Part shown: positions 1 to 6,649 of the stretch, piece by piece
Layout: the number at the start of each line of letters is the position of its first letter
Position numbering within the stretch: the first letter of the stretch is position 1
Assembly (NCBI GenBank): GCA_030592565.1
Contig: JAUVIX010000092.1
Coordinates: 1 to 11,256 of the forward strand
Length of the DNA: 11,256 nt
DNA from: Chlorobiota bacterium
Lineage (GTDB): Bacteria; Bacteroidota; Bacteroidia; Bacteroidales; JAADJA01
Reading direction: 5' to 3'
Position numbers and translations under genes: made by a program
Notes under the pieces: generated by a model
Told to the model about the DNA's origin: nothing
Database searches by the model: none
The model's input: only the letters and a program-made list of their open reading frames with translations

Positions 1-1198
1 ACCTTCCGCAATCTGTCCCGAGTGTACACCAAAGAGTAAAACAGGCTTCCTGATTGATTTGCCACCTTTTAATTCCATCAATATCTTTCATATTATCAAA
101 TGAAATGGCTTTGCTCGGACAAACATCCGCACATTTTTTACATTTAATACAAAAGTCAATCATTGAATAGTCGTGCAAAGGTTCATTAATTTCTAAAGGA
201 ATGTTTGTAGTAACAACAGCAATCCGTACTCTTGGCCCTAGTCGGGAAGTCATTAGTAATCCCATTCGGCCAATCTCACCAAGTCCGGCATCACGTGCAA
301 CAAGCGGGCATACCACTTCGTAATTCCCATCGATATGCGCTTGGGCATCATAGCCGAGTTTCCGGATAAACATAGCAACCTGAATTGCAATTTTACCAGC
401 TTCCATATATTGTTGCCCCGATTCCATTACAACAGGACCAGCAGGTGCAGTTGCCAACATTTCACGATCCATCTCTACTGTGAAAGCAATTGCACACTTG
501 TGTTTTTTTATGAATTTTTCCCCATATCTTTCTGCTCTGCCACCCACAGAATAAATATGATAATTCTGCAATCCTGTAATTCCGCAATCAACTGCACCCA
601 GTTTTTTTGTCCAATTTTTTATATATGTAGAAATCTCTTTTGGGCCAGCTTCAACTTTTACATCTGATACTTTTCCATCAACTTCATTTCTAAGAGCCTT
701 GATAGTCTCGAAGCTGGCATCAGCCGAAGCAAACTGAAAAGGATGATATTGGGTAGCATTCCGACCAGTCAATCCCGGTCTTTTGCGCCAATTGTCATCT
801 GTCGTTTTTTTGTCAGGATTCCTTTTATAATAATCATTAAATTTTTCGGTTCCGGGTTCCAGCTCGTTTCTCGAAAACATTGTGTCACGCTCATCAATTC
901 GTTTTACCGGAACTGTTTGCCTGTATTTCCTGTTTCGTCTGACAGGAATAATAAAAACTATAAGTGATAAGAAAAGAGTTGATAAAACAGCTATTCCTGT
1001 TTCATTTTTATAACTGAATTCAAAAAAGGTAAATAAAAGAAAGGGCAGGGGCAGGATAAAAGAGGCCAGGAAAAATTGCTTTGCTGCTTTCGGTTCGTTT
1101 TCCTTTGCAGATATAATAGCAGAATAGCATAATATGAGAAAGCCAATAGCTGCAATTATCAGAAGCAGGGTATTTATTTCCATCATAAAGCACTGCAT
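1..1198 (-). CDS. Reductive dehalogenase-like 4Fe-4S protein, membrane-anchored, C-terminus cut by the window edge
   Basis: The minus frame stays open from 1198 to the window edge (399 codons, no stop), so the C-terminus is missing. Three hydrophobic segments lie near residues 9-29, 41-59 and 69-86. A soluble domain follows, with dehalogenase-family blocks: MDREMLATAPAGPVVMESG (243-261), AHIDGNYEVVCPLVARDAGL (287-306) and GEIGRMGLL..LGPRVRIAVVTT (307-331). A ferredoxin motif CxxCxxCxxxCP spans C350-P361. C386, W390 and C397 begin a second cluster motif that runs off the window. Family members use a corrinoid and two 4Fe-4S clusters to remove halogens from organohalides, and this is inferred here. 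No twin-arginine signal is seen, unlike respiratory RdhA, so the helices probably tether it to the inner membrane. A stop codon lies two codons upstream of 1198; starts at 1186 and 1183 are also possible. The queuosine reductase QueG has related clusters but lacks the membrane helices and these blocks. Confidence 0.8.
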   Translation of the reverse strand, partial: MQCFMMEINTLLLIIAAIGFLILCYSAIISAKENEPKAAKQFFLASFILPLPFLLFTFFEFSYKNETGIAVLSTLFLSLIVFIIPVRRNRKYRQTVPVKRIDERDTMFSRNELEPGTEKFNDYYKRNPDKKTTDDNWRKRPGLTGRNATQYHPFQFASADASFETIKALRNEVDGKVSDVKVEAGPKEISTYIKNWTKKLGAVDCGITGLQNYHIYSVGGRAERYGEKFIKKHKCAIAFTVEMDREMLATAPAGPVVMESGQQYMEAGKIAIQVAMFIRKLGYDAQAHIDGNYEVVCPLVARDAGLGEIGRMGLLMTSRLGPRVRIAVVTTNIPLEINEPLHDYSMIDFCIKCKKCADVCPSKAISFDNMKDIDGIKRWQINQEACFTLWCTLGTDCGR

Positions 1199-1280
1199 TA
1201 TTTAGGTTGCTAAAATAGGAATAATTATGGAATGTCATTTTGTTTGCAAATAATGTGTATTTTGGCAACCAGTAATTAAA

Positions 1281-1301
1281 TGGTCCAAATATTATGAACC
1301 A
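1281..1301. promoter_or_regulatory. Imperfect 21-bp palindrome between two divergent genes, possible operator
   Basis: Arms TGGTCCA (1281-1287) and TGAACCA (1295-1301) are inverted with one mismatch around a 7-base AT spacer. The same bases contain two direct copies of CCAAATA 14 bases apart (1285-1291, 1299-1305). The site lies 14 bases before the AbiC-like start and about 80 bases before the divergent dehalogenase-like start, where an operator would sit. No regulator gene is adjacent. Chance symmetry in AT-rich DNA is a real alternative. Confidence 0.3.
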
Positions 1302-1315
1302 AATACAATAATTTT

Positions 1316-2281
1316 ATGAAATTGATCAAAAACAATAAAATGCTTGAAATAATTATATTTCTTCTTTTTATTTCAGGTTTACTCCTGCCATTTATACCTA
1401 AGTTTTTTGACTTGTCGTTTTTTGTCATCCCTCAAAGTATTAATTTGAATAATTTTGGACAATTTGGTGATTTTATTGGAGGAATTTCCGGATCATTGTG
1501 GGCATTAGCTGGAGTATTATTGTTCTATCTGGCTTTAAAAGAGCAACGTAAAGATATACAAATCAACCAAAAAGCATTGAATGCTCAAATCCAATCTCTT
1601 AACCAACAAATAGAGGAGTTTAAACTTCAAAGAAATGAACTTGAACAAACCAGAAAAGTTTTTATAGAGCAGAGTGAAACTTTAAAGATTCAACGGTTTG
1701 AAAATACATTTTTCCAATTATTGACTCTTCAACAAGAATTAGTTGATAATCTTAGATTTGACCATCCTGAATATACTGAAAGTGAAATCCTATCAAAAAA
1801 GCTTTATACTAGGAATAATGTTTTTTCAAAATCTGTCGAAATATTAAAAGGAAATTTCCAAAAAGATATTTTTGATGAATCCAACTGGAAAAGTACAGAA
1901 CCAAAATCGTACAAAGAAGCTTATGAAAGGATAGGGAGAAGATATAAAGAATTTTATTTAATTACTACTAAACAATCACTTAGTCATTACTTTAGAAATT
2001 TATATCACATTTTTAAATTTATATATTTAAGTGAACTGGTAGAGGATAAAAGAAAGCAGTTTTATGCAAGTATAGTAAGGGCACAATTGTCATCCGACGA
2101 ACTTTTTCTTATTCTATACAATTCTCTTATTGATGGATTGGGAAAACCAAACTTTCTTTTTTTAATACGTTTTTTTGATATAATGCAAAATTTCGATTTT
2201 GAACTAATATCTAGGTTTAAATATCACAAAGATATATTTGATCGTGAAAAAGAGAATGCTAAGTCTACATTTAGTAAATAA
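1316..2281 (+). CDS. Putative phage abortive infection protein, AbiC-like (putAbiC family)
   Basis: This 321-residue protein has two hydrophobic helices near residues 10-30 and 53-74. A long charged, Gln-rich heptad-like stretch (about 75-125) is probably a coiled coil. An alpha-helical domain follows with RFENTFFQLL (127-136), HYFRNLYHIFKFI (224-236) and YASIVRAQLSSDELFLILYN (250-269). That order (two helices, coiled coil, FENTFF, YFRNLY, RAQLS.EL) is what I know from the putative phage abortive infection family. Members are thought to stop growth of infected cells, but the mechanism is not established and defence is inferred here. No partner gene sits beside it: the left neighbour is divergent and the right one is the ribosomal operon. 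Sampled lines are about 23-33% G+C, clearly lower than rplM or the dehalogenase-like gene, which suggests transfer. The ATG at 1316 is the first in frame and gives a sensible first membrane helix. Confidence 0.75.
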   Translation: MKLIKNNKMLEIIIFLLFISGLLLPFIPKFFDLSFFVIPQSINLNNFGQFGDFIGGISGSLWALAGVLLFYLALKEQRKDIQINQKALNAQIQSLNQQIEEFKLQRNELEQTRKVFIEQSETLKIQRFENTFFQLLTLQQELVDNLRFDHPEYTESEILSKKLYTRNNVFSKSVEILKGNFQKDIFDESNWKSTEPKSYKEAYERIGRRYKEFYLITTKQSLSHYFRNLYHIFKFIYLSELVEDKRKQFYASIVRAQLSSDELFLILYNSLIDGLGKPNFLFLIRFFDIMQNFDFELISRFKYHKDIFDREKENAKSTFSK

Positions 2282-2412
2282 TTAGTCCGATTTTACGGGG
2301 TTTAGACCAGTATTTATTTTTTAGCACATTTTTTATTCAACTGTTTATTTTACCTAGTTTTCAGCAAATGATGAAATCAAAGATATTGTTGTTTTTATAG
2401 AATTTAAAAAGA

Positions 2413-2433
2413 TTAACAAAATATTGTTAACAA
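2413..2433. repeat. Inverted repeat directly upstream of the rplM promoter
   Basis: TTAACAA (2413-2419) and TTGTTAA (2424-2430) form a perfect 7-bp inverted repeat around AATA. The right arm is also part of a perfect 10-bp palindrome, TTGTTAACAA (2424-2433). It ends 2 bases before the TTG of the promoter -33 element. It could be a regulator site. It is too weak and lacks a T-tract to be a convincing terminator for the upstream AbiC-like gene. Confidence 0.4.
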
Positions 2434-2435
2434 TC

Positions 2436-2466
2436 TTGCTTAATATAAAAATTAGTTCTACTTTTG
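2436..2466 (+). promoter_or_regulatory. Bacteroidota-type promoter of the rplM-rpsI-rpsB-tsf operon
   Basis: A TTG at 2436-2438 is followed after 20 bases by TACTTTTG at 2459-2466, a perfect match to the Bacteroidota -7 consensus TAnnTTTG at the usual spacing from the -33 element. Transcription should begin a few bases after 2466, giving an mRNA leader of about 80 bases before the rplM ATG at 2555. The match is seen directly; activity is inferred. Confidence 0.75.
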
Positions 2467-2554
2467 CACCCCCATTTTGAAGGCCTTACGGCTTAAACCT
2501 TTGATACGGTTTAATTTAGTGGGATTTTTGTTGAACAAGTAATAAGAAAAAAAG
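2467..2554 (+). promoter_or_regulatory. Structured 5' leader of rplM mRNA, candidate L13 autoregulatory leader
   Basis: Two adjacent small hairpins are visible. The first, 2480-2494, pairs AAG/CTT and CC/GG around UUAC with one bulged G. The second, 2495-2512, pairs AAACC (2495-2499) with GGTTT (2508-2512) around an 8-base loop. They touch without a spacer, so they could stack. A ribosomal-protein leader class upstream of L13 has been proposed for Bacteroidia (from memory), and position and size fit. I cannot check this sequence against that consensus, so the assignment is inference. Confidence 0.45.
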
Positions 2555-3010
2555 ATGGATACTTTAAGCTACAGAACAGTTAGCGCAAATAAGGAGACTG
2601 TTAATAAAGAGTGGGTTATTATTGATGCTGAAGACCAGGTGGTTGGTAGACTTTCTTCCATTGCTGCCAAATTTCTGCGTGGAAAATACAAACCGAACTT
2701 TACACCTCATGTTGATTGTGGTGACAATGTTATTATCGTAAATGCTGAAAAGGTGATATTTACTGGAAAAAAATTAGAGGATAAGCAATACGTACGCCAT
2801 ACAGGCTATCCGGGTGGTCAGCGATTTAGAACACCGAAGGAACAGTTTGCAAGACATCCTGAATTTATCCTTGAAAATTCCATTAGAGGCATGCTTCCCA
2901 AGAACAGACTTGGTAGGGATTTATTCAGAAACCTGTATGTTTATACAGGCCCTGAGCACCAGCATGAAGCACAGAAACCAAAAAGTATTGATCTGAAAAA
3001 TATAAAGTAG
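2555..3010 (+). CDS. rplM: 50S ribosomal protein L13
   Basis: L13 binds 23S rRNA early in assembly of the large subunit. The 151-residue protein has the expected length and family landmarks: EWVIIDAEDQVVGRLSS (19-35), LRGKYKPNFTPHVDCGD (41-57), the signature RGMLPKNRLGRDLFRNL (111-127), and YTGPEHQHEAQ near the end. The ATG at 2555 is preceded by an A-rich run and no Shine-Dalgarno motif, as is usual in this phylum. It is the first gene of the operon, 9 bases before rpsI, a pairing conserved across bacteria. It ends in TAG, which shows that amber is an ordinary stop in this genome. The upstream leader suggests feedback control by L13 itself, but that is inferred. Confidence 0.97.
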   Translation: MDTLSYRTVSANKETVNKEWVIIDAEDQVVGRLSSIAAKFLRGKYKPNFTPHVDCGDNVIIVNAEKVIFTGKKLEDKQYVRHTGYPGGQRFRTPKEQFARHPEFILENSIRGMLPKNRLGRDLFRNLYVYTGPEHQHEAQKPKSIDLKNIK

Positions 3011-3019
3011 ACATAGTAT

Positions 3020-3406
3020 ATGGACGTCATTAACACTATTGGTAGAAGAAAAACAGCCGTTGCCCGTATTTATCTTAAAGAGGGAAACGGGACTATAACT
3101 GTTAACAAAAGAGATTATAAAGAGTATTTTCCGCTTGCAACATTGCAATATGTGATTAACCAGCCATTTGAGCTGACTGACAATGCAGGAAAATTCGATG
3201 TGAAAGTTAACCTCGACGGAGGTGGCTATAAAGGACAGGCTGAAGCACTGCGCCTTGCTATATCCAGAGCTCTTATAACAATGGACCCTGAACTGAGGCC
3301 TGTATTGAAAGCCAAAGGTTTGTTGAAAAGAGACCCGAGAATGGTAGAACGTAAAAAATTCGGCCAGAAAAAGGCAAGGAAAAAATTCCAATTTAGTAAA
3401 CGTTAA
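3020..3406 (+). CDS. rpsI: 30S ribosomal protein S9
   Basis: S9 is a small-subunit head protein whose C-terminal tail reaches the P-site tRNA. The 128-residue product shows IGRRKTAVARIYLKEGNGTI (7-26), the signature GGGYKGQAEALRLAISRAL (67-85), and the Arg/Lys-rich tail ending in the conserved SKR that contacts the anticodon stem-loop. Length is normal for the family. It starts 9 bases after rplM, so the two are co-transcribed and probably translationally coupled. There is no Shine-Dalgarno motif before the ATG. The 145 bases after it separate this pair from rpsB-tsf. Confidence 0.97.
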   Translation: MDVINTIGRRKTAVARIYLKEGNGTITVNKRDYKEYFPLATLQYVINQPFELTDNAGKFDVKVNLDGGGYKGQAEALRLAISRALITMDPELRPVLKAKGLLKRDPRMVERKKFGQKKARKKFQFSKR

Positions 3407-3435
3407 TATTTTTATATATAAATGTTTAGTATCTA

Positions 3436-3520
3436 AATTGCTGAGACTCCGGTCAAGCTTGATTTTTGAACTTCAGTATAACGATATTCATTCTTCAACT
3501 CTTCGGGCTACTTGGCAATT
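3436..3520 (+). promoter_or_regulatory. Possible structured leader between rpsI and rpsB
   Basis: In the 145-base gap, bases 3436-3445 can pair with 3511-3520 over 10 positions (8 Watson-Crick, 2 G-U). They enclose a region with a weak inner stem TTGAA/TTCAA (3466-3470 with 3494-3498) and the palindrome TCAAGCTTGA (3453-3462). I see no good TTG-N20-TAnnTTTG promoter here, so rpsB-tsf may depend on read-through from rplM. A pairing this long is not rare by chance in 145 bases, so this is weakly supported. Confidence 0.25.
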
Positions 3521-3551
3521 GTTTTATTAACAGAATGTAAACATTAATTTT

Positions 3552-4463
3552 ATGGCCAGAACAACATTTAATGAATTATTAGAAGCAGGAGTTCATTTCG
3601 GACACCTGAAAAGAAAATGGAATCCTAATATGGCTCCCTACATTTTTATGGAGCGTAATGGAATTCACATCATCGACCTTTACAAAACAACAGCCAAGCT
3701 TGAAGAAGCTGCTGCAGCTGCAAAGCAAATTGCAAAATCGGGAAAGAAAATCCTTTTCGTGGCAACCAAAAAACAGGCAAAAGACATCGTTGCAAAGTAT
3801 ATTAGCAAAGTAAATATGCCTTATGTGACTGAGCGTTGGCCTGGTGGTATGCTTACCAACTTTTCGACTATTCGTAAAGCTGTACGAAAGATGACAACAA
3901 TCGACAAGATGATGACAACAAAGACCTATCTGAACCTCTCTAAAAGGGAGCGTTTACAGGTTCAGCGTGAGCGTGCAAAACTTGAAAAGCAACTTGGTAG
4001 TATTTCTGATCTTAACAGATTGCCTTCTGCAATTTTTGTGGTTGACATTCTTAAGGAACATATTGCTGTAGCAGAAGCAAAAAAGCTTAATATTCCGACT
4101 TTTGCTATGGTTGATACTAATTCTGATCCAACTAAGGTTGACTTCCCAATTCCTGCTAACGATGATGCTTCAAAGTCAATTGAATTGATCGTAAGGGTTA
4201 TGTCTGAAGCTGTCGAAGAAGGATTGGTTGAGAGGAAACTCGAAAAAGATAAAAAACAGGAGCATAGGGAAAAGAAAGCTCCCGCAGTTAAAGTTGCAAT
4301 ATCGGAAACTGAAAAGGGTAATGAGGTTAAGGTTGATGTAGAAGTAGAAATTACTAAACCCTTATCGGAAAAAGCTCCTGAGGCTCCTAAAGAAGAGGTT
4401 AAAGAGACACCAAAAGCTAAGAAGATTGTAGCTAAGGTCGCAAAAAAAACCGAGAAGGAGTAA
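3552..4463 (+). CDS. rpsB: 30S ribosomal protein S2 with a charged C-terminal extension
   Basis: S2 binds late to the small subunit and helps recruit S1 where S1 is present. The core covers about residues 1-228 with family landmarks LLEAGVHFGH (9-18), KRKWNPNMAPYIF (20-32), WPGGMLTNF (96-104), FVVDILKEHIAVAEA (162-176) and VDTNSDP (187-193). Residues from about 229 to 303 form a Lys/Glu/Ala/Pro-rich, low-complexity tail that is probably disordered and goes beyond the bacterial core. Similar tails occur in some Bacteroidota S2 proteins, and I know no defined role. The gene lies 145 bases after rpsI and 41 bases before tsf; the rpsB-tsf pair is nearly universal. The start is fixed by the MARTTFNELLEAGVHFGH N-terminus. 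Confidence 0.97.
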   Translation: MARTTFNELLEAGVHFGHLKRKWNPNMAPYIFMERNGIHIIDLYKTTAKLEEAAAAAKQIAKSGKKILFVATKKQAKDIVAKYISKVNMPYVTERWPGGMLTNFSTIRKAVRKMTTIDKMMTTKTYLNLSKRERLQVQRERAKLEKQLGSISDLNRLPSAIFVVDILKEHIAVAEAKKLNIPTFAMVDTNSDPTKVDFPIPANDDASKSIELIVRVMSEAVEEGLVERKLEKDKKQEHREKKAPAVKVAISETEKGNEVKVDVEVEITKPLSEKAPEAPKEEVKETPKAKKIVAKVAKKTEKE

Positions 4464-4504
4464 ACTGAATTCAAATTATTTTTTAACGATAACTATTAAT
4501 AGAG

Positions 4505-5329
4505 ATGGCAAATATAACAGCAGCCGAAGTAAATAAATTAAGAAAAGCGACCGGTGCAGGTATGATGGATTGCAAGAAAGCATTGGTTGAATCAGAAGGC
4601 GATTTTGATAATGCAATTGATATCCTTCGCAAAAAAGGCCAGAAAGTCGCAAACAAAAGAGCCGACAGAGAGGCAAATGAAGGAGCAGTATTGGCAAAAA
4701 TTTCAGACGACAATAAGTTTGCAGCAGTGATCATATTTAACTGTGAAACAGATTTTGTTGCCAAGAACGAAGAGTTTATTGGTTTTGCAACAAAACTTAG
4801 TAATATGGCAATTGATAAGAAACCGAAAAATATTGAAGAGTTTAAGTCTATTGATATTGACGGAAGAACTGTTGCCGACCATATTACCGAGATAGTTGGT
4901 AAAACAGGTGAGAAGATGGATCTTGCGGGTTATGAGTTTGTTGAAGCTGATAAGACCTATGCATATATTCATCCTGGAAACAGACTTGCAACTATTGTTG
5001 GTTTGAATAAAGCTTATGATGAGGTTGGACATCAACTTACAATGCAAGTGGCAGCAATGGCTCCTATAGCAATTGATAAGGGTGATGTTCCTCAGAATGT
5101 TATTGATAAGGAGATTGAGATTGGAAAAGAGCAGGCACAACAGGCGGGTAAACCCGAGCAGATGCTTGAAAAAATTGCAATGGGTAAACTCAATAAATTT
5201 TTTAAAGAGAACACATTGCTGAACCAGGATTTTATCCGCGATACTAAGAAAACAGTTGCGCAATATTTAAAGGAAACTGACCCGGACCTTAAGGTCGTTT
5301 CTTTTAAAAGACTGGCGCTTGGAAGCTAA
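4505..5329 (+). CDS. tsf: Translation elongation factor Ts
   Basis: EF-Ts is the nucleotide exchange factor that releases GDP from EF-Tu during elongation. The 274-residue protein is full length. The N-terminal UBA-like domain has the signature LRKATGAGMMDCKKAL (12-27). The core carries FNCETDFVAKNEEF (78-91), whose TDFVAKN segment contacts the EF-Tu nucleotide pocket. The dimerisation and C-terminal helices end in a family-like tail. The ATG at 4505 gives the canonical start MANITAAEVNKLR. It is the last gene of the translation operon, followed by a hairpin and then a strong intrinsic terminator. Nothing is unusual in the protein. Confidence 0.97.
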   Translation: MANITAAEVNKLRKATGAGMMDCKKALVESEGDFDNAIDILRKKGQKVANKRADREANEGAVLAKISDDNKFAAVIIFNCETDFVAKNEEFIGFATKLSNMAIDKKPKNIEEFKSIDIDGRTVADHITEIVGKTGEKMDLAGYEFVEADKTYAYIHPGNRLATIVGLNKAYDEVGHQLTMQVAAMAPIAIDKGDVPQNVIDKEIEIGKEQAQQAGKPEQMLEKIAMGKLNKFFKENTLLNQDFIRDTKKTVAQYLKETDPDLKVVSFKRLALGS

Positions 5330-5340
5330 GAAGTAGTTTT

Positions 5341-5367
5341 ATATGAACAGTTTTTGATTGTTCATAT
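5341..5367 (+). other. Hairpin just downstream of tsf
   Basis: ATATGAACA (5341-5349) and TGTTCATAT (5359-5367) are a perfect 9-bp inverted repeat around a 9-base loop, starting 12 bases after the tsf stop. It has no T-tract, so it more likely protects the mRNA 3' end or assists the terminator 17 bases downstream than terminates by itself. Confidence 0.55.
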
Positions 5368-5383
5368 TCATTTAATAAAAAGG

Positions 5384-5409
5384 AAAGCCCTCAATTTTGA
5401 GGGCTTTTT
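5384..5409 (+). terminator. Intrinsic terminator of the translation operon
   Basis: AAAGCCCTC (5384-5392) pairs perfectly with GAGGGCTTT (5399-5407) around a 6-base AATTTT loop. The last T residues run on as a T-tract to 5409, and an A-rich run precedes the stem. This GC-cored 9-bp stem with a T-tract is a textbook Rho-independent terminator after tsf. The symmetric A and T flanks could also give some activity on the minus strand. Confidence 0.9.
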
Positions 5410-5464
5410 GTATTTGAGGTGTTAAGAGTAATGTTTAAAAAATCACTAAAATGCACTGTTAACA

Positions 5465-6649
5465 ATGCAAAATATGATTATGAATGAATTAATTGAAATT
5501 TATCATGAACTTCTAAGTAAAGTTAATACGCGATTTATCAGGTATTTATACAAAGAGATTGACTGGGGATCTCGTTTAATTGCAATAACCGGTGCACGTG
5601 GAGTTGGAAAAACGACACTTTTATTGCAGTATGTTAAGCTGAATGATATTGTGAAGCAAAGTCTTTATGTATCATCCGACAATATCTATTTTTCGACAAA
5701 CAGTTTATTTAGCCTTGCAGGACTTTTTTATAAATATGGAGGAAAATATCTACTTATTGATGAAGTCCATAAATATGAAAACTGGTCACGTGAGATAAAG
5801 AACATATATGACAGCTATTCTGATTTGAAAATAATTTTTACCGGCAGTTCAATACTGGATTTGTATAAAGGATTTGGTGATTTGAGCCGTCGTGCATTAG
5901 TTTATAATCTTTATGGATTGTCTTTTCGGGAGTTTCTTTTATTTGAAGAAAATATTGAGACAGAAAAAGTTAACCTTATGCAGATTGTTTCCGGGAACAC
6001 AAATATTCATGTAGAAAAGCCGTTGCCAAAATTTAAAAAATATCTTGAATATGGATATTATCCATTTTATAAAGAGGGGAATTTTAAGGTCAGATTAAAT
6101 TCGGTTATTAATGCTGTTTTGGAAGTTGATATACCAAAATATTTGGGAATAAGGATTGCTACTATTGATAAATTAAAAATGCTTTTGCAGATTATTACAG
6201 AAAGTGCTCCTTTTAAACCAAATATGTCTAAAATTGCAGAAATGCTTGGTATATCAAGAAATGTGCTACCTGATTATTTTTCATATCTTGAACGAGCAAA
6301 GATGATATTATTATTAAGGGCAAATACTAAAGGGATACGTGCTTTAGGAAAACCGGAAAAGGTTTATCTTGATAATTCCAATTTAATGTATGCGTTATCT
6401 CCCGATAAAATTGATATCGGAAGTATCAGGGAAGTTTTTTTTATTAATCAGGTTTTGGTAAAAGATAACTGCACATTGCCCTCTTAGGGAGATTTTTTTG
6501 TTGACAATAAATTTTTATTTGAAATTGGTGGTAGAAGCAAAACACAAAAACAAATTGCTGGTATACAAGATGCTTATATTGTGAAAGACGACATTGAATA
6601 TGGATATGGAAATGTAATACCTCTATGGTATTTTGGAATGCTTTACTAA
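5465..6649 (+). pseudogene. AAA_14/DUF4143-type ATPase interrupted by an in-frame amber codon
   Basis: The reading frame codes for 340 residues, meets TAG at 6485-6487, then continues in the same frame for 53 family-like residues to TAA at 6647-6649. Without the TAG it would be a 394-residue protein, the usual size. Seen motifs: Walker A GARGVGKTT (43-51), Walker B KYLLIDEVHKY (94-104), sensor IIFTGSS (123-129), GLSFREFLLFE (151-161), a winged-helix-like segment near 253-282, and after the stop GDFFVDNKFLFEIGGRSK and PLWYFGMLY. These ATPases are common in Bacteroidota and archaea; their function is poorly defined. The stop is probably a CAG or AAG codon mutated to TAG; a base-call error is possible. 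Sampled codons are AT-rich. Starts at 5474 or 5480 are alternatives. The truncated 340-residue form may still be made and keeps the ATPase core. It stands alone after the tsf terminator. Confidence 0.85.
6485..6487 (+). other. Amber codon breaking the ATPase gene
   Basis: The TAG follows codons for NCTLPS and directly precedes the conserved GDFFVD block, where relatives as I recall them have Lys or another polar residue. No frameshift is involved. The nearby rplM and yqeY-like genes both end in TAG, so general amber recoding is unlikely. Confidence 0.85.

Noticed and set aside
335..967. Plus-strand open frames at 335-667 and 743-967
   Set aside because: They lie opposite the well-supported dehalogenase-like gene, have Cys/Phe/Ile-rich shadow composition, and show no family motif.
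1020..1268. Minus-strand open frame of 82 codons near the dehalogenase-like start
   Set aside because: It is a different frame on the same strand overlapping the N-terminal membrane helices of the real gene, with no recognisable motif.
1199..1315. Bacteroidota-type promoters in the divergent gap
   Set aside because: Partial matches such as TATTTTG near 1259 exist on both strands, but none has a -33 partner at the right spacing.
2921..3391. 156-codon minus-strand frame opposite rplM and rpsI
   Set aside because: It is fully antisense to two certain ribosomal genes and its translation looks like reverse-strand noise.
3453..3462. TCAAGCTTGA as a stand-alone hairpin
   Set aside because: It is a palindrome with no loop, so it cannot fold alone; it is noted only as part of the wider gap.
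3962..4474. 170-codon Ser/Thr/Ala-rich minus-strand frame opposite rpsB
   Set aside because: Its composition mirrors the Lys/Glu/Ala-rich S2 tail on the other strand; there is no independent signal.
6485..6487. Genome-wide amber recoding as the explanation of the broken ATPase
   Set aside because: rplM and the yqeY-like gene both end at TAG with normal family lengths, so TAG acts as a stop here.
6480..6500. Frameshift in the ATPase gene
   Set aside because: The codons before and after TAG are in the same frame and read directly into the conserved GDFFVD block, so this is a nonsense change.
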